Source of the DNA: Acinetobacter lwoffii
Lineage (GTDB): Bacteria > Pseudomonadota > Gammaproteobacteria > Pseudomonadales > Moraxellaceae
Assembly (NCBI RefSeq): GCF_024129735.1
Contig: NZ_JAMXXK010000025.1
Location: forward strand, 1-48,279
DNA length: 48,279 nucleotides
Direction: 5' to 3'
A program made the position numbers and the translations under genes. Position 1 is the first letter of the stretch; each line of letters starts with the position of its first letter. The notes beneath the pieces are model-generated. The model was given only the letters and a program-made list of their open reading frames with translations, ran no database searches and was not told the origin of the DNA. Below are positions 1 through 11,435 of the stretch, piece after piece.

Positions 1-33
1 ATCCTGGTCGTTAAAGTGTTTGTTTGCACTCAT
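1..33 (-). CDS. 5' end of an unidentified gene, cut by the window edge
   Basis: An ATG on the minus strand at 33 opens a frame that stays open for 11 codons to the window edge (reads MSANKHFNDQD). No strong Shine-Dalgarno sequence is visible upstream. The fragment is too short to assign a family, and it could be a chance frame. Confidence 0.3.
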   Translation of the reverse strand, partial: MSANKHFNDQD

Positions 34-146
34 ATTTTAACTGTTAGGACTCAGGTTTTTTTATTTAAAGCAAACTATGGGACAGCAGTGGCTCGAAAGC
101 CTCTTTTTAAATGTGATTAAAAAAGATTAAGTATGAGAATAATCCA

Positions 147-440
147 TTAACCACGGAAGTTATTTAACAATGCCGATGTAATTGATTTATTGTGTGTTGC
201 CACTTTGGTTTTTTTAGCTTTCTTTGAGTTGTCTTCGACACGTTCAATCTTGATCGCTTTGTACTTATCGCCATTTTCAACAACATTAAATTTCACGCGT
301 TCATTGCGTTTTGGCTCGCCTTCTGCCGCAGGGAAGTCTGAAATATGGAAGAATACATCTCCCTCAGCGCAGCCAATAAAACCGAAACCTTTGGCAGGGT
401 CATACTGTTTGATTTTGCCCTGATACAATTCATCTTTCAT
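147..440 (-). CDS. Cold-shock-domain (CSD) protein
   Basis: This 97-residue protein has one cold-shock OB-fold at about residues 6-65. The RNP1-like motif KGFGFI is at 17-22 and the RNP2-like VFFHI at 29-33, the aromatic surface that binds single-stranded RNA or DNA in this family. It differs from CspA-type proteins (about 70 residues) by a basic Lys/Arg-rich tail (about 66-97) that could add nucleic-acid affinity. The ATG at 440 has AGGA seven bases upstream. It lies downstream of upp on the same strand, beyond the upp terminator; a TATAAT (474-479, minus strand) just after that hairpin could serve as its own -10. Whether it is cold-induced cannot be told from sequence. Confidence 0.85.
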   Translation of the reverse strand: MKDELYQGKIKQYDPAKGFGFIGCAEGDVFFHISDFPAAEGEPKRNERVKFNVVENGDKYKAIKIERVEDNSKKAKKTKVATHNKSITSALLNNFRG

Positions 441-480
441 GCTATTGTCCTATCCTGAAAATGCCCTGTCTACATTATAT

Positions 481-510
481 AAAAAAGAGGCTGTAGTAGC
501 CCCTTTTTTC
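481..510 (-). terminator. Rho-independent terminator of upp
   Basis: A hairpin with arms at about 481-492 and 498-510 and one internal mismatch, GTAGT in the loop, followed on the minus strand by a run of T. It lies 15 bases beyond the upp stop codon. Confidence 0.75.
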
Positions 511-524
511 ATCATATTCAAAAA

Positions 525-1160
525 TTAGTCTTTTTGAACTGAACCAAAGATTTTATCCCCAGCATCGCCAAGACCTGGAACGATATAACCATTTTCATTT
601 AAGCCATTATCGATAGAAGCAGTAAAAATCACAACATCCGGATGCGTAGCTTCTACACGCTTAATGCCTTCTGGTGCAGCAACTAGAACCATCACACGAA
701 TATCTTTACAGCCGCTGGCTTTCAGTACATCAATTGCAGCCACTAAAGAAGAACCGGTCGCCAACATTGGATCAATGATCATTGCGATACGGTTTTGTAC
801 GTCTGGAACCAGTTTTTTATAATAGGTACGTGCTTCCAGAGTTTCTTCATCACGCTCTAAACCAAGTACTGATACTTTTGCACTTGGAATCAGGTTCAGG
901 AAACCGTCAAGCATGCCAATACCGGCACGTAGAATTGGCACAACCGTGATTTTTTTACCCGCAATACGATCAACTGTAACAGCACCATTCCAGCCATCAA
1001 TATCATGTTCAACCATTGGCAGGTCTTTAGTTGCTTCATAAGTCAGAAGCATGGTCACTTCTTGAGCTAACTCACGGAAATTCTTGGTACTGATATCTGC
1101 ACGACGGAGTAAACCAAGCTTATGTCGAATGAGCGGATGACGGATTTCATGGATTGCCAC
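525..1160 (-). CDS. upp: Uracil phosphoribosyltransferase
   Basis: Converts uracil and PRPP to UMP in the cytosol (pyrimidine salvage). The 211 residues match the usual family length of about 208. The PRPP-binding loop [11 protein letters not shown] is at 128-138, and the C-terminal uracil-binding segment with [15 protein letters not shown] is intact. The start codon is GTG at 1160, seven bases after AGGTG. It is transcribed in the same direction as the nuo operon but is separated from it by a terminator and a candidate promoter, so it is probably its own unit. Assignment is secure. Confidence 0.96.
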   Translation of the reverse strand: MAIHEIRHPLIRHKLGLLRRADISTKNFRELAQEVTMLLTYEATKDLPMVEHDIDGWNGAVTVDRIAGKKITVVPILRAGIGMLDGFLNLIPSAKVSVLGLERDEETLEARTYYKKLVPDVQNRIAMIIDPMLATGSSLVAAIDVLKASGCKDIRVMVLVAAPEGIKRVEATHPDVVIFTASIDNGLNENGYIVPGLGDAGDKIFGSVQKD

Positions 1161-1197
1161 GGGAGAACACCTAAAAGGTTAAAGATAAATTTCCGCT

Positions 1198-1226
1198 ATT
1201 ATAAAGGCTTTTATTGATTTGTATAA
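1198..1226 (-). promoter_or_regulatory. Candidate upp promoter
   Basis: A perfect TATAAT on the minus strand (1203 to 1198) lies about 38 bases upstream of the upp GTG. The hexamer 17 bases further upstream (TTATAC, 1226-1221) matches TTGACA at only three positions, so the -35 is weak. Inferred from sequence only. Confidence 0.5.
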
Positions 1227-1228
1227 AT

Positions 1229-1258
1229 AAAAAAGCCCCCAATCATGGAGGCTTTTTT
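1229..1258 (-). terminator. Terminator of the nuo operon
   Basis: A 12-bp stem with one mismatch (arms 1229-1240 and 1247-1258) and a six-base loop, with A/T-rich flanks giving a T-run on the minus strand. It lies 26 bases past the nuoN stop codon. Confidence 0.8.
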
Positions 1259-1283
1259 GTAATAACGTCAATCTTTGCAGATA

Positions 1284-2828
1284 TTAGTTAAAACCACTTT
1301 GAACCAAAGTGAAAATGAACTGTTGCAATTCAGGTGACATGGCAAAGAATGCATATTTAGATACTGCAATCACTGGATCTGGGTAGACACCGATCACAAG
1401 TACCGCAAGCGCAGCAAGAAGTACCATGATACCACCGACTTTTTGACCCCAATGATTCACCGCATCTAGACGTGGTGTTTCAGGTGGTGTCATGTAAAGC
1501 ACAACCATCACACGTAGGTAGTAGTACAAACCGATACCAGAACCCAAGATAACCATCGCAGTCAGGAACCAGGCTTCGCCTGCAACCGCAGTTTTAATTA
1601 CCAGGAACTTACCGATAAAGCCGGCAGTTAAAGGAATACCTGCAAGAGACAGCATCATCACCGTCAATACAGCAGTCAATACTGGACGGCGCCAGAACAG
1701 ACCACGGTATTCAGCCAGACTACCCGCTTCATCCGTATTGTTATACGGACTAGACATCAGCGTAACAACACCGAACGCACCGATCGTGGTTAATACATAG
1801 GTAATCACGTAGACGTTTACACTTTCAAAAGTCGCGAAACCTTGAACCTGTAAGAAATCCGTATTACGTGAACTTACGATGGCAACCAGCAAATAACCAA
1901 AGTGTGCAATTGAAGAGTATGCCAGGATACGTTTCAAGTTCACCTGGCGAACCGCCAGCAAGTTACCTGCAAGGATAGACAGAACCGCAATAATTGAGAT
2001 GATCGTGACGAAGCTGTCTGCCAGAATTAGACCCGAAGACAACGCATAACGAACAAACAGACCAATCATGGCTACTTTCGCAACAGTCGCAAGGAAAGTC
2101 GCGATTGGCGCTGGTGCACCAGCATATACGTCTGGTGTCCATTTGTGGAATGGTGCCAGCGATAATTTAAATGCTACTGCAAATACAATTAATGCCAGAC
2201 CAATCACGACAGCCGGTTGACTGAATACAGTAAACAGTTTGCCTGGTTCAGCCACGAAACTTAAAGTACCTGTATATGCATAAATATATGCCATACCCAT
2301 GAGCAGCATTGCTGACGCAGTTGCTGAAAGCACCAGATATTTCACACCCGCTTCAAGCGATTGAGAACGTTGATGTGTATATGCCAACAAGCCATATACA
2401 GGAATCGACATCAACTCAAGGCTGATAAAGAATGATGCATAGTGTGAGCTAGCCACCATTAGCATGGCACCCGCAACGGATGTCAGCATCAGGATATATA
2501 ACTCTTCACGGTTATCTTTATAGGTTTCGATATACGCGTGAGATAGCGTTGCACATGCAAGTGCAGCAATCAGGATCACAAACTGGTACAGCATCGTAAA
2601 TGGATCTACGATGAACAGATTCATCACGTTGGCAGGTGCAAACACGCCTGCCAACAAAACGAAAATGATATAGAACGCAGCAAGGTTTAAACCAATCACC
2701 GTGGTGGTAGCCACTAGGTTATGGTTACGCTTGATTGCGGTCAGCAACATCACGACGATCGCAGTTAACGACACGATCATCACAGGTGCTAGAGGCATAA
2801 GCTCAGAAAAAGACATTGTGAAGTTCAT
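1284..2828 (-). CDS. nuoN: NADH-quinone oxidoreductase subunit N
   Basis: One of the three antiporter-like proton-pumping subunits of complex I in the inner membrane. The 514-residue protein is hydrophobic throughout, with about 14 membrane segments. It contains the family core with the broken-helix lysine/glutamate pattern (for example SHYASFFISLELMSIPVYGL and FKLSLAPFHKWTPDVYAGAP). It is the last gene of the nuo operon, three bases after nuoM, and is followed by a terminator. Length and order match gamma-proteobacterial nuoN. Confidence 0.96.
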   Translation of the reverse strand: MNFTMSFSELMPLAPVMIVSLTAIVVMLLTAIKRNHNLVATTTVIGLNLAAFYIIFVLLAGVFAPANVMNLFIVDPFTMLYQFVILIAALACATLSHAYIETYKDNREELYILMLTSVAGAMLMVASSHYASFFISLELMSIPVYGLLAYTHQRSQSLEAGVKYLVLSATASAMLLMGMAYIYAYTGTLSFVAEPGKLFTVFSQPAVVIGLALIVFAVAFKLSLAPFHKWTPDVYAGAPAPIATFLATVAKVAMIGLFVRYALSSGLILADSFVTIISIIAVLSILAGNLLAVRQVNLKRILAYSSIAHFGYLLVAIVSSRNTDFLQVQGFATFESVNVYVITYVLTTIGAFGVVTLMSSPYNNTDEAGSLAEYRGLFWRRPVLTAVLTVMMLSLAGIPLTAGFIGKFLVIKTAVAGEAWFLTAMVILGSGIGLYYYLRVMVVLYMTPPETPRLDAVNHWGQKVGGIMVLLAALAVLVIGVYPDPVIAVSKYAFFAMSPELQQFIFTLVQSGFN

Positions 2829-2831
2829 GGC

Positions 2832-4445
2832 TTATTGGATCTCCACATTTTCAAGTTGAGTCGTTACTTGATCAGCAACTTCAACCACTTCTTGAACTGG
2901 AATGTAGCTATTCGCTAACCACGCCATGCTTGAGTTAGAAACGTCAAGGAAGCTTTGTGGATATAGACCAAGCCAAAGTAGACCAAACGCACAGATCAAC
3001 AATAATGCGATTTCACGTGCATTTAGATCTTTTAATGGATTTGTATAGTGCTGCTGTTGTGCTTCATTTGGTACACCAAACAGGGCTTTGTGAATCAGGA
3101 TCAAACCGTACAAACCCGCAAATACCAAGCTGATTGCCGCAAGAATGGTAAACGCCGGAAATTTCGCATAAGCACCCATCAGGATCAGGAACTCACCAAT
3201 GAAGTTACCTAGACCTGGAATACCAACCAACGCCGCAACGAAGAACATCAGGAAGAATGCAAGATACGGGAATTGACCACGCATACCACCCATCAAACGC
3301 ATATCACGCGTATGCACACGCTCATATACCTGACCACACATAATGAACAGTGCAGCAGATGAAATACCATGTGCCAACATCATGATCATCAGACCTTGGA
3401 AGGTCAGGATGTTACCTGCGTAGATCGCAAGTAAAACGAAGCCCATGTGTGAAATAGAGGTATAAGCCAACAGGCGTTTCATGTCGGTTTGCTGGAAAGC
3501 ACACCAAGCACCGTAGAAAATACCGATTAAACCAAGAATGATTGCGAAGTCTGCAAACTGTGCAGACGCTGCCGGGAAGAACGGAATCACGAAACGTAAT
3601 AAACCGTACGCCGCAGTCTTAATCAAGATACCTGCAAGATCGACAGAACCCGCTGTTGGTGCTTGCGCATGCGCATCTGGTAACCAGCCGTGTAATGGGA
3701 AAACTGGAAGTTTTACCGCAAAACCGATGAATAAACAGATCATGAATGCATAAGCCACCGCTGGCGCCTGAGCGTCAAGCGTATTCGCCACACCTAATAG
3801 ATAGTTGTAGTCGAAACGGATTTCGCCAGTCATGGTATAGCCCACAGTCACCAGACCAAGGATACCAATCAGCATCACCAAACCGGCAACCTGCGTGTAA
3901 ATGAAGAACTTGTTAGCTGCATAAACACGTGACTTGCCTTCTGCCCCTTTATGACCCCAAAGGGCAATCAGGAAGTAGATCGGTACCAGCATCATCTCCC
4001 AGAAGAAGAAGAACAGGAATAAGTCAATCGCCAGAAACACACCGATGACACCACCTAAAGACCATAAAAGGTTCAAGTGGAAGAAACCAACGTTCTTTTG
4101 AATCTCGCCCCATGAACAGCCTACTGCCAATACACCCAGGAGTGCAGTCAAGCCAACCATAAGAAGTGATAAACCATCCACTGCTAAGTGAATGTTAATG
4201 CCCAGGGTTTGAATCCAAGGCAATTTGAATTCGGCAGCCCACGAAGGTGTAGCACCGCCTAATTCATAGTTGTAAGTACCAGTCTGCCAAAGGACTATGG
4301 TCAAGACCAAGGTCACCAGCATACCGATCAGCGCGATATAACGCGGCAAGTGTTGGTCGAGTTTATCGACCAACCAGCATATGAAACCTGCAATGAACGG
4401 AATGAGGATCAGAGCCGGCAAAATAATATTGTTTGGAGCTTCCAT
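2832..4445 (-). CDS. nuoM: NADH-quinone oxidoreductase subunit M
   Basis: The second antiporter-like proton-translocating subunit of complex I, 537 residues with about 14 membrane helices. Family signatures include FFFFWEMMLVPIYFLIALWG (essential Glu on helix 5) and AVKLPVFPLHGWLPDAHAQA (conserved Lys and the HGWLPDAH loop). It starts one base after the nuoL stop codon and ends three bases before nuoN, so translation is probably coupled within the operon. Confidence 0.96.
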   Translation of the reverse strand: MEAPNNIILPALILIPFIAGFICWLVDKLDQHLPRYIALIGMLVTLVLTIVLWQTGTYNYELGGATPSWAAEFKLPWIQTLGINIHLAVDGLSLLMVGLTALLGVLAVGCSWGEIQKNVGFFHLNLLWSLGGVIGVFLAIDLFLFFFFWEMMLVPIYFLIALWGHKGAEGKSRVYAANKFFIYTQVAGLVMLIGILGLVTVGYTMTGEIRFDYNYLLGVANTLDAQAPAVAYAFMICLFIGFAVKLPVFPLHGWLPDAHAQAPTAGSVDLAGILIKTAAYGLLRFVIPFFPAASAQFADFAIILGLIGIFYGAWCAFQQTDMKRLLAYTSISHMGFVLLAIYAGNILTFQGLMIMMLAHGISSAALFIMCGQVYERVHTRDMRLMGGMRGQFPYLAFFLMFFVAALVGIPGLGNFIGEFLILMGAYAKFPAFTILAAISLVFAGLYGLILIHKALFGVPNEAQQQHYTNPLKDLNAREIALLLICAFGLLWLGLYPQSFLDVSNSSMAWLANSYIPVQEVVEVADQVTTQLENVEIQ

Positions 4446-4446
4446 T

Positions 4447-6342
4447 TTATTTCCCCACGACCTGAATCACGATCAAGATCATCAGTAGGACAACGACACC
4501 GAGCCCCATACTAGATGCATATTCACGCAGTGAACCGGTTTGACGTGAACTTGTAAAGCTGTGACCACCTTTAACAAGTGCAGGAAGTACCAGCCATAGG
4601 CCATCAATTGGATCACGACCAAAGATCTTCGCGAACATTAAATATGGCTTCACGAAAATGAGGTCATACAGCGTATCGAAACCTAATGCGTTACGGCAGA
4701 TGTTGACCAGGCCAGCACCTACAGAAGTGGCTGCAAAACGTTTGACTGCATTGTAAGCAAAAGCGAACAGCACGACACCGACTGCAAGACCTGTTAAAGC
4801 AACAGCGATTGCGATGTATTCAGCACCATGTGCACCTGCTTCAAGCGCTTCAGGAATAATGAAGGCTGGAATTTGGGCTGCATCCAGAATGCTCATTACC
4901 GGTGCTTTCAGGACGATCGCCAGACCTGTTGAAAGTACAGCAAGAATCGCCAGTGGCGCCCAGTAAGTTGCACCTTTGATTTCGTGATAAGGCGTATTTT
5001 CTTTGCCGAAGAATACAACCCAGATTAAACGGAATGTATAAATAGACGTTAAGAATGCACCTGCAACACCGACCCAGTACAGCGTGTTATATACTGGTAA
5101 ACCAGCAATATGACTTTGCGTCCAGACTGCAGCAAGAATCGCGTCTTTTGAGAAGAAACCAATGGTCAGGAATGGAATCGCTGCCAATGCACCGCCACCA
5201 ATCGCGAAACATGCAAACAGGAATTTGTTCTTGTAGAACAGACCGCCCATCTTGAAGATGTTTTGTTCGTGATGATAAGCCAGAATCACTGCACCAGACG
5301 ACAAGAACAAGAGTGCCTTGAAGAATGCGTGAGTCAGCATATGGAACAGACCTGCCTGGTATGCTTCAGCACCTACCGCCATAAACATATAACCGAGCTG
5401 ACTCATGGTTGAGTATGCCAGAATACGTTTGATGTCGGTTTGAACCAGTGCAGCAAAACCAGCCACAAGCAAGGTCACCGCACCTGTGATCGAAATAAAT
5501 ACCATCACTTCTGGTGCAAGTTCAAAGACTGCGAACAGACGGCAGCACAGGTAAACACCGGCTGTTACCATTGTTGCAGCATGGATCAATGCAGAAACAG
5601 GTGTCGGACCTGCCATCGCATCGGCTAACCATGTTTGTAACGGGATCTGTGCAGATTTACCTGCCGCACCCAAGAATAAGAGCAATGCTGTCCAGATGGT
5701 CAATGAAGAACTTTGCGTCATTACAGTCGCCGCATTTTCGACGATGTACTGAATGTTCAAGGTACCGAATTGCTGGAAGATCAGGAACATGGCAATCAGC
5801 AGGAATACGTCACCAATACGGGTCACGGTAAATGCCTTGATTGCCGCCAGACCGTTTGCAGGGTTCTGGTAGTAATAACCGATCAGCAGGTATGAACACA
5901 GACCTACGCCTTCCCAACCCAGGAATAACAACGCCAGGTTGTCACCCAATACCAGCAATAACATGCTTGCAACGAACAGGTTGAAGTAAGAGAAGAAACG
6001 TGCGAAGTCTTCTTCACCGCGCATGTACCATGATGCAAAGATGTGAATTAAGAAACCCACGCCTGTCACCATGCCCAGCATCAATAAAGACAAGCCATCC
6101 AGCTGCAAGCTGATGCCCGGAGCAAAACCGCCAACACTGAACCAGGTCCAGAGATGTTGCACAACTGCAGTTGAACCATTATTCACAAAGTCCATACCCG
6201 CAATCAGTGCGAACAGTGCAGATAAACCGACTGCACCGACACCAATCATTGCTGCAACAGATTCCGGAAGCTTGTTACGCCCCGCCGCTAACAGGACAAA
6301 ACCAATGAGCGGAAATAAAATTGTTAGATATAAATAACTCAT
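4447..6342 (-). CDS. nuoL: NADH-quinone oxidoreductase subunit L
   Basis: The distal antiporter-like subunit of complex I, 631 residues, whose long lateral helix lies along NuoM and NuoN. Signatures include [40 protein letters not shown] and [12 protein letters not shown], typical of the NuoL/MrpA family. The C-terminal part carries the lateral amphipathic helix and a final membrane anchor ([14 protein letters not shown]). The ATG overlaps the nuoK stop by four bases. Confidence 0.96.
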   Translation of the reverse strand: MSYLYLTILFPLIGFVLLAAGRNKLPESVAAMIGVGAVGLSALFALIAGMDFVNNGSTAVVQHLWTWFSVGGFAPGISLQLDGLSLLMLGMVTGVGFLIHIFASWYMRGEEDFARFFSYFNLFVASMLLLVLGDNLALLFLGWEGVGLCSYLLIGYYYQNPANGLAAIKAFTVTRIGDVFLLIAMFLIFQQFGTLNIQYIVENAATVMTQSSSLTIWTALLLFLGAAGKSAQIPLQTWLADAMAGPTPVSALIHAATMVTAGVYLCCRLFAVFELAPEVMVFISITGAVTLLVAGFAALVQTDIKRILAYSTMSQLGYMFMAVGAEAYQAGLFHMLTHAFFKALLFLSSGAVILAYHHEQNIFKMGGLFYKNKFLFACFAIGGGALAAIPFLTIGFFSKDAILAAVWTQSHIAGLPVYNTLYWVGVAGAFLTSIYTFRLIWVVFFGKENTPYHEIKGATYWAPLAILAVLSTGLAIVLKAPVMSILDAAQIPAFIIPEALEAGAHGAEYIAIAVALTGLAVGVVLFAFAYNAVKRFAATSVGAGLVNICRNALGFDTLYDLIFVKPYLMFAKIFGRDPIDGLWLVLPALVKGGHSFTSSRQTGSLREYASSMGLGVVVLLMILIVIQVVGK

Positions 6343-6647
6343 CCGCGCATCTCACTAGCAGCATCCACATCCAGGTGATGGAAGCGATGATAGAACTGAA
6401 GGACGATCGCAAGACCAATACAAGCCTCTGCCGCAGCAAGCGTCAGGATCAGGATAAACATGATCTGACCATCTGGCTGTGCCCATGCACTGCCCGCCAG
6501 GACGAACGCTAAAGCAGCAGCGTTCATCATGATTTCAAGGCTCATTAAAATAAATAGTAGGTTGCGTCGCACCATTACACCGTAAAAACCCAGTGCAAAG
6601 AGAATAGATGCAACGATCAAACCATGCTCTAAAGGGATGTTGCCCAT
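6339..6647 (-). CDS. nuoK: NADH-quinone oxidoreductase subunit K
   Basis: A small membrane subunit of complex I, 102 residues with three helices. It carries the conserved helix glutamates in the [14 protein letters not shown] and [13 protein letters not shown] segments that lie in the proton path. It overlaps nuoL by four bases and the nuoJ stop codon by one base, the arrangement usual in proteobacterial nuo operons. Confidence 0.95.
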   Translation of the reverse strand: MGNIPLEHGLIVASILFALGFYGVMVRRNLLFILMSLEIMMNAAALAFVLAGSAWAQPDGQIMFILILTLAAAEACIGLAIVLQFYHRFHHLDVDAASEMRG

Positions 6648-7168
6648 TATTCTTTTTCCTCTTCTGCATCTGGTTCACGTTTACCTAAATGGAATGCAGC
6701 TACCAGGGCAGCAAGCAATAACATCGCGGCAACTTCAACCAACAACAAGTATTGCGTAAAGAGTGCTTGACCCACTGCTTTCGGGCCCACCATTTCTGTA
6801 CCCATTACCAGTGAAGCTTGTGTGTAATCAGAGTTTAATACCCATACCAGTACCAAGCCGATCAGGAAGCTCATCAACGCCGGATAAGCCCAAGCCGATG
6901 AGGTCAACCATTTGCGTTCTTGTTCAACGGTCTGCTCACCCAGGTTCAGCATCATCACTACGAACACGAACAACACCATGATCGCGCCCGCATAAACAAT
7001 CACTTCCAGCGCACCAGCGAATGGTGCACCCACGATCAGGAACATGCCTGCGACTGCAAGCAATGACACGATCAGACTTAATAAAGCATGTACCGGATTC
7101 GCGTTAGTGACCACGCGAACCGTAGAGACAATGGCCACGAGGGCCATTAAATAAAATGGCCACATCAT
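6647..7168 (-). CDS. nuoJ: NADH-quinone oxidoreductase subunit J
   Basis: A membrane subunit of complex I, 173 residues with about five helices. The [25 protein letters not shown] stretch carries the conserved glycine-rich helix 3, whose pi-bulge couples quinone chemistry to proton movement in this family. The start overlaps the nuoI stop by four bases. The acidic C-terminal tail is unremarkable. Confidence 0.95.
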   Translation of the reverse strand: MMWPFYLMALVAIVSTVRVVTNANPVHALLSLIVSLLAVAGMFLIVGAPFAGALEVIVYAGAIMVLFVFVVMMLNLGEQTVEQERKWLTSSAWAYPALMSFLIGLVLVWVLNSDYTQASLVMGTEMVGPKAVGQALFTQYLLLVEVAAMLLLAALVAAFHLGKREPDAEEEKE

Positions 7169-7707
7169 GGTAATAGACTCCGTACATCAACAGGTGCACT
7201 TTCACGCTGTGCTTGACCTTTGTCCTTACCAGCAACTGCCATACCGGTGACACGGTAGAAGTTATAGTCAGGATATTTACCAGGACCAGAAATCAGCAGG
7301 TGTTCTTTTTCATAGACCAAGTCCTGACGAACATATTCGCCAAGCTCAAAGTCCGGGGTCATCTGAATCGCAGTGGTTGGACACGCTTCTTCACACATAC
7401 CGCAGAAAATACAACGCGAGAAGTTGATACGGAAAAATTCCGGATACCAGCGACCATCTTCACGTTCTGCTTTTTGTAGTGAAATACAGCCTACCGGACA
7501 GGCAACCGCACACAGGTTACATGCCACACAGCGTTCTTCGCCATCAGGGTCGCGCGTCAATACGATACGACCACGGAAGCGTGGTGGCACGATTTCTTCG
7601 GCCGGCACTTCCGGATATAAAATGGTGTCACGTTTACGTGTTGCGTGGCTGAACACCATCCACAACGAACGAACGATTGACCCGAATCCAGCTAGAAATT
7701 TAAACAT
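7165..7707 (-). CDS. nuoI: NADH-quinone oxidoreductase subunit I (2x 4Fe-4S)
   Basis: Ferredoxin-like subunit carrying iron-sulfur clusters N6a and N6b that pass electrons towards the quinone site. Two CxxCxxCxxxC motifs are visible, with cysteines at residues 60, 63, 66, 70 and 99, 102, 105, 109. At 180 residues it has the expected length, with an N-terminal amphipathic segment that contacts the membrane arm. It follows nuoH in the operon by 18 bases. Confidence 0.96.
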   Translation of the reverse strand: MFKFLAGFGSIVRSLWMVFSHATRKRDTILYPEVPAEEIVPPRFRGRIVLTRDPDGEERCVACNLCAVACPVGCISLQKAEREDGRWYPEFFRINFSRCIFCGMCEEACPTTAIQMTPDFELGEYVRQDLVYEKEHLLISGPGKYPDYNFYRVTGMAVAGKDKGQAQRESAPVDVRSLLP

Positions 7708-7725
7708 TTTGTTCTCCCTGCTGTC

Positions 7726-8742
7726 TTAGGCCTGATTCATCAGAATCACAGCACCAGTTACCAAAAGGTTAACCAACGCCAATGGCAAGCAAATTTTCCA
7801 ACCAAAGTTCATCACCTGGTCATAACGTGGACGCATTAATGAACCACGCGCCAGTACAAACATCATTACAAAGAATGCTGTTTTGATAATGAACCAGAAT
7901 GCTGCTGGAAGGAACGGAATATCAAGGTTGAATGGCGCAAGCCAGCCACCGAAGAATAACGTCACGATCAATGCAGAGATCAGTACCACGTTGACGTATT
8001 CCGCAACGAAGAACATCCCCCACTTCATACCGCCGTATTCAACATGGTAACCTTCTGCCAGTTCCTGTTCTGCTTCTGGTTGGTCAAATGGATGACGATG
8101 CGTTACCGCAACACCCGCAACCACGAAGATCAAGAAACCCAGGAACTGGGGAATTACAAACCAAACATCTTTTTGCGCTTCAACGATTTCACGCATGTTG
8201 AATGAGCCGGCAATTGCCACCACACCCATCAACGAGATACCCAAGAACACTTCATAAGAAATGGTCTGAGCCGCAGAACGTAAACCGCCCAGTAAGGCAT
8301 ATTTGTTGTTTGATGACCAGCCACCGAACAGGACTGCATAAACTGCAATACCCGCCATTGCCATAAAGAACAACAGGCCGATGTTCATGTCTGCTACACC
8401 TAAATAAGGTGATACAGGAATAACCATGAACGACAGCACCGCAGTTGCCATCGCAACTGCTGGCGCCATACGGAACGTCAATTTGTCAGCAAACTTAGGT
8501 GTCCAGTCTTCCTTGAACATGATTTTCAGCATGTCGGCAACAATCTGGAACATACCGCCCGGACCAACACGGTTCGGACCATAACGGTCTTGCCACAAGC
8601 CGAGTAAACGACGTTCAATAAAAGACATCAACGCAGCGATCAGTACTACAACCAGCAAGATCACAATCGCTTGAATGACTGAATAGGCAATTGGCCAGTT
8701 TTCAGCCCACAGCGGCGTTTGACGGATTAATTCTTGTTCCAT
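7726..8742 (-). CDS. nuoH: NADH-quinone oxidoreductase subunit H
   Basis: The membrane subunit that forms most of the quinone chamber at the junction of the two arms of complex I; 338 residues with about eight helices. The conserved cytoplasmic loop with [20 protein letters not shown] carries the acidic residues lining the quinone tunnel. Another family signature is [20 protein letters not shown]. It begins three bases after the nuoG stop codon. Confidence 0.96.
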   Translation of the reverse strand: MEQELIRQTPLWAENWPIAYSVIQAIVILLVVVLIAALMSFIERRLLGLWQDRYGPNRVGPGGMFQIVADMLKIMFKEDWTPKFADKLTFRMAPAVAMATAVLSFMVIPVSPYLGVADMNIGLLFFMAMAGIAVYAVLFGGWSSNNKYALLGGLRSAAQTISYEVFLGISLMGVVAIAGSFNMREIVEAQKDVWFVIPQFLGFLIFVVAGVAVTHRHPFDQPEAEQELAEGYHVEYGGMKWGMFFVAEYVNVVLISALIVTLFFGGWLAPFNLDIPFLPAAFWFIIKTAFFVMMFVLARGSLMRPRYDQVMNFGWKICLPLALVNLLVTGAVILMNQA

Positions 8743-8745
8743 GAA

Positions 8746-11424
8746 TTACACTCCTACCGCGACTGAAACAGGCTCTGCAAGAGATACCGTCGGTGCCAGA
8801 CCGATTGGGTAGCCAATATAACCTGTCGGTAAATATTCAATCACTTGAACTGGAAGAACGATTGATGTCTCACCTGCTTTCACCGTGATTGTCTGACCAT
8901 CTTGAACATTCAGGCGCGCTGCATCCTGCTCACCCACTGCAAATACCGCTTCAGGAATACGCGTTTCCATCGCTGGTGTTTTTACCGTGAATTCACCTGA
9001 ACCAAAAATATGGTGCATCGGTACTAGACGGAAGCTTTCAGCATTGACCAGAACAGGTGCCGGTGCAACGAATGTACGTGCCGGACGTTTTGCCAAACGG
9101 TCGAATAAACGAACGCCTGAATCACCACCTTTCAGTGAACCACCCACAGTTTCCTGGAACTTGTTCCAAGCTTGTGGCGAGTTCCAGCCTGCAGACCATG
9201 CAAATGGAACCAGTGGAGATGGAGTCTGGTCTCCGACATAACCTTCCATCGAGAATGTTAATGCAGAGTCTTTATCTGTAGGCTGTTTCGGCTCATGTAC
9301 AGACAATGGCGAACGCATTGAAGTACGACCTGAGTAACGACGTGGTTCACGTGCCACTTTCAAGCCATGAACACGGAAGCCCGCATCAGGTGCAACATCC
9401 AGAATGCCTTCAAGCGCAGGAACGTTTTTCGCCACTGACTCGATCACATCATCCAGTAAAGTCCAAGAAATCGCTTTGCCTTTTACGCCTGTTTCCAGAG
9501 CGTGTAACCAGCGCCAAGATTCCTTGATCGCCAATTCAGGATTGTAGTAGCTTGGGTCATACACTTGGTAGAAACGTTGTGCACGGCCTTCTTGAGAAAC
9601 GACAGTACCATCACCTTCAGCAAACGATGCAGCAGAAAGTACGATGTCGGCTTTTTTCACTGTTGCAGTTTCAGAGTGATCCAGTACGATCACATCTTTA
9701 CCTGCAAGTGCAGCATCGACCTGTGCAGCAGGAAGACGACGGTAAAGGTCGTTTTCAACCACAATTACAGTATCGTAATCTTGTGCAAATGCTTGCTCTA
9801 GGCTTTGACCACCAAAGATTGCCATACCCATCGAGTTCACTTCAGGAACCGTCAAAGTCAGACCTGCATTACCCAGATTCTGTGCAACTTGTGCAGCAGC
9901 TTCCATAATGGCAGGATCTTGCAAGCTTGTACCTGAGATGATCAGTGGTTTCTTCGCAGCTTTTAAAGTGTCCGCAATGGTTTGTGCAAATGCTTTGGCA
10001 TCGTCATCTAAACCAAGAATCGTTTCACCCGCAACTGCTGCAGCAACCGCAAAACCTAAACGCGCAATATCGTTTGGAGAAGCAACCACTTCACCTTCGG
10101 CAACATCAGACAAACGGGTTTGTGTCGCAGCCAGGATGTAAATCGGAGATTTGGCATCTTGGGCAATACGTTGTACCGGTTCAGCCAACCATTCTTGCGT
10201 ACGGCGCTCTGCCGCCATCTCTTTGCCTTTATTTTTCGCAGCCTGGCGAACAGATAAAGCCATACGAGGCGCAGTTTGGGTCAGGTCTTCACCTAAGATC
10301 AGCACTGCATCGTAGCTTTCAATTTCACGCATGTTCGGGTTGTAAACACCCTCGGTTTGCATGATAGAAGCTGCCAACTCAACCAGGTTTTGCTCTTTTT
10401 GAGACAGACCTGTAGAGAAGTTCTCTTGACCCACCAACTCACGAAGTGCGAAGTTTGATTCAAGTGATGCACGCGGTGAACCAATACCCAGTACTTTTTT
10501 GCCCTGGATATTTGCAATGACCGTGTCGAGTGCTGCATCCACTGAAACAGTTTCAACAGTTGCACCTTGACGGAATTGTGGTTGACGTGGACGGTCTGCA
10601 CGGTTCACATAACCTGTACCGAAACGGCCTTTGTCGCATAGGAAGTATTGGTTGACTTCACCGTTATAACGGTTTTCTACGCGGCGAAGTTCGCCATAAC
10701 GCTCACCCGGAGAGATGTTACAACCTGAAGAACAGCCTTGGCATACGCTTGGCGCATACTGCATGTCCCATTTACGGTTGTAGCGAGCCGAATGAGTTTT
10801 ATCGGTAAATACACCTGTTGGACAGACTTCAGTCAGGTTACCCGAGAATTCAGATTCTAAAGTGCCTGATTCCGGACGACCGAAATACACACGTGATGCG
10901 TTGGCATATACGCCAAAGTCCGTACCACCTGCATAGTCTTTGTAATAACGCACACAACGGTAACACGCGATACAACGGTTCATTTCATGAGAAATGAATG
11001 AGCCTAGCTCTTGGTTGTAATGGGTACGTTTGGTGAAACGGTAGCGACGACGGTCATGCTGCGTCATTACGGTCATATCTTGTAAATGACAGTGACCACC
11101 CTCTTCACAGACTGGACAGTCGTGCGGGTGGTTGGTCATCAAGAATTCAACAATCGAAGCACGGAAATCTTTGGCTTCTTTGTCTTCAATCGAGATGTAG
11201 GTATTGTCAGATGCAGGCGTCATACATGACATGACCAAACGACCACGGGTATCTTCCGGATTCGCGTATTGAGTCACGGCACATTGACGGCAAGAACCGA
11301 CAGAACCTAAGGACGGATGCCAACAAAAGTATGGGATATCAATGCCAAGACTCAAACATGCTTGTAGCAAGTTTTCCGAGCCGTTGACTTCATACGATTT
11401 GCCATCGACATGAATTGTAGCCAT
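8746..11424 (-). CDS. nuoG: NADH-quinone oxidoreductase subunit G
   Basis: The large peripheral-arm subunit of complex I, 892 residues. The N-terminal 2Fe-2S ferredoxin domain has cysteines at 34, 45, 48 and 67. A His/Cys motif ([14 protein letters not shown]) and a CIACYRC motif bind two 4Fe-4S clusters. A further CQGCSSGC motif with a cysteine about 27 residues later marks the extra N7 cluster found in E. coli-type NuoG. The remainder is a molybdopterin-oxidoreductase-like fold without molybdenum function. It sits between nuoF (11 bases away) and nuoH. Confidence 0.96.
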   Translation of the reverse strand: MATIHVDGKSYEVNGSENLLQACLSLGIDIPYFCWHPSLGSVGSCRQCAVTQYANPEDTRGRLVMSCMTPASDNTYISIEDKEAKDFRASIVEFLMTNHPHDCPVCEEGGHCHLQDMTVMTQHDRRRYRFTKRTHYNQELGSFISHEMNRCIACYRCVRYYKDYAGGTDFGVYANASRVYFGRPESGTLESEFSGNLTEVCPTGVFTDKTHSARYNRKWDMQYAPSVCQGCSSGCNISPGERYGELRRVENRYNGEVNQYFLCDKGRFGTGYVNRADRPRQPQFRQGATVETVSVDAALDTVIANIQGKKVLGIGSPRASLESNFALRELVGQENFSTGLSQKEQNLVELAASIMQTEGVYNPNMREIESYDAVLILGEDLTQTAPRMALSVRQAAKNKGKEMAAERRTQEWLAEPVQRIAQDAKSPIYILAATQTRLSDVAEGEVVASPNDIARLGFAVAAAVAGETILGLDDDAKAFAQTIADTLKAAKKPLIISGTSLQDPAIMEAAAQVAQNLGNAGLTLTVPEVNSMGMAIFGGQSLEQAFAQDYDTVIVVENDLYRRLPAAQVDAALAGKDVIVLDHSETATVKKADIVLSAASFAEGDGTVVSQEGRAQRFYQVYDPSYYNPELAIKESWRWLHALETGVKGKAISWTLLDDVIESVAKNVPALEGILDVAPDAGFRVHGLKVAREPRRYSGRTSMRSPLSVHEPKQPTDKDSALTFSMEGYVGDQTPSPLVPFAWSAGWNSPQAWNKFQETVGGSLKGGDSGVRLFDRLAKRPARTFVAPAPVLVNAESFRLVPMHHIFGSGEFTVKTPAMETRIPEAVFAVGEQDAARLNVQDGQTITVKAGETSIVLPVQVIEYLPTGYIGYPIGLAPTVSLAEPVSVAVGV

Positions 11425-11435
11425 AGTCGAATTCC

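Noticed and set aside
90..108. GGCT-CGAA-AGCC hairpin followed by TCTTTTT (terminator-like)
   Set aside because: It reads as a terminator only on the plus strand, where no gene lies upstream; stem is four base pairs.
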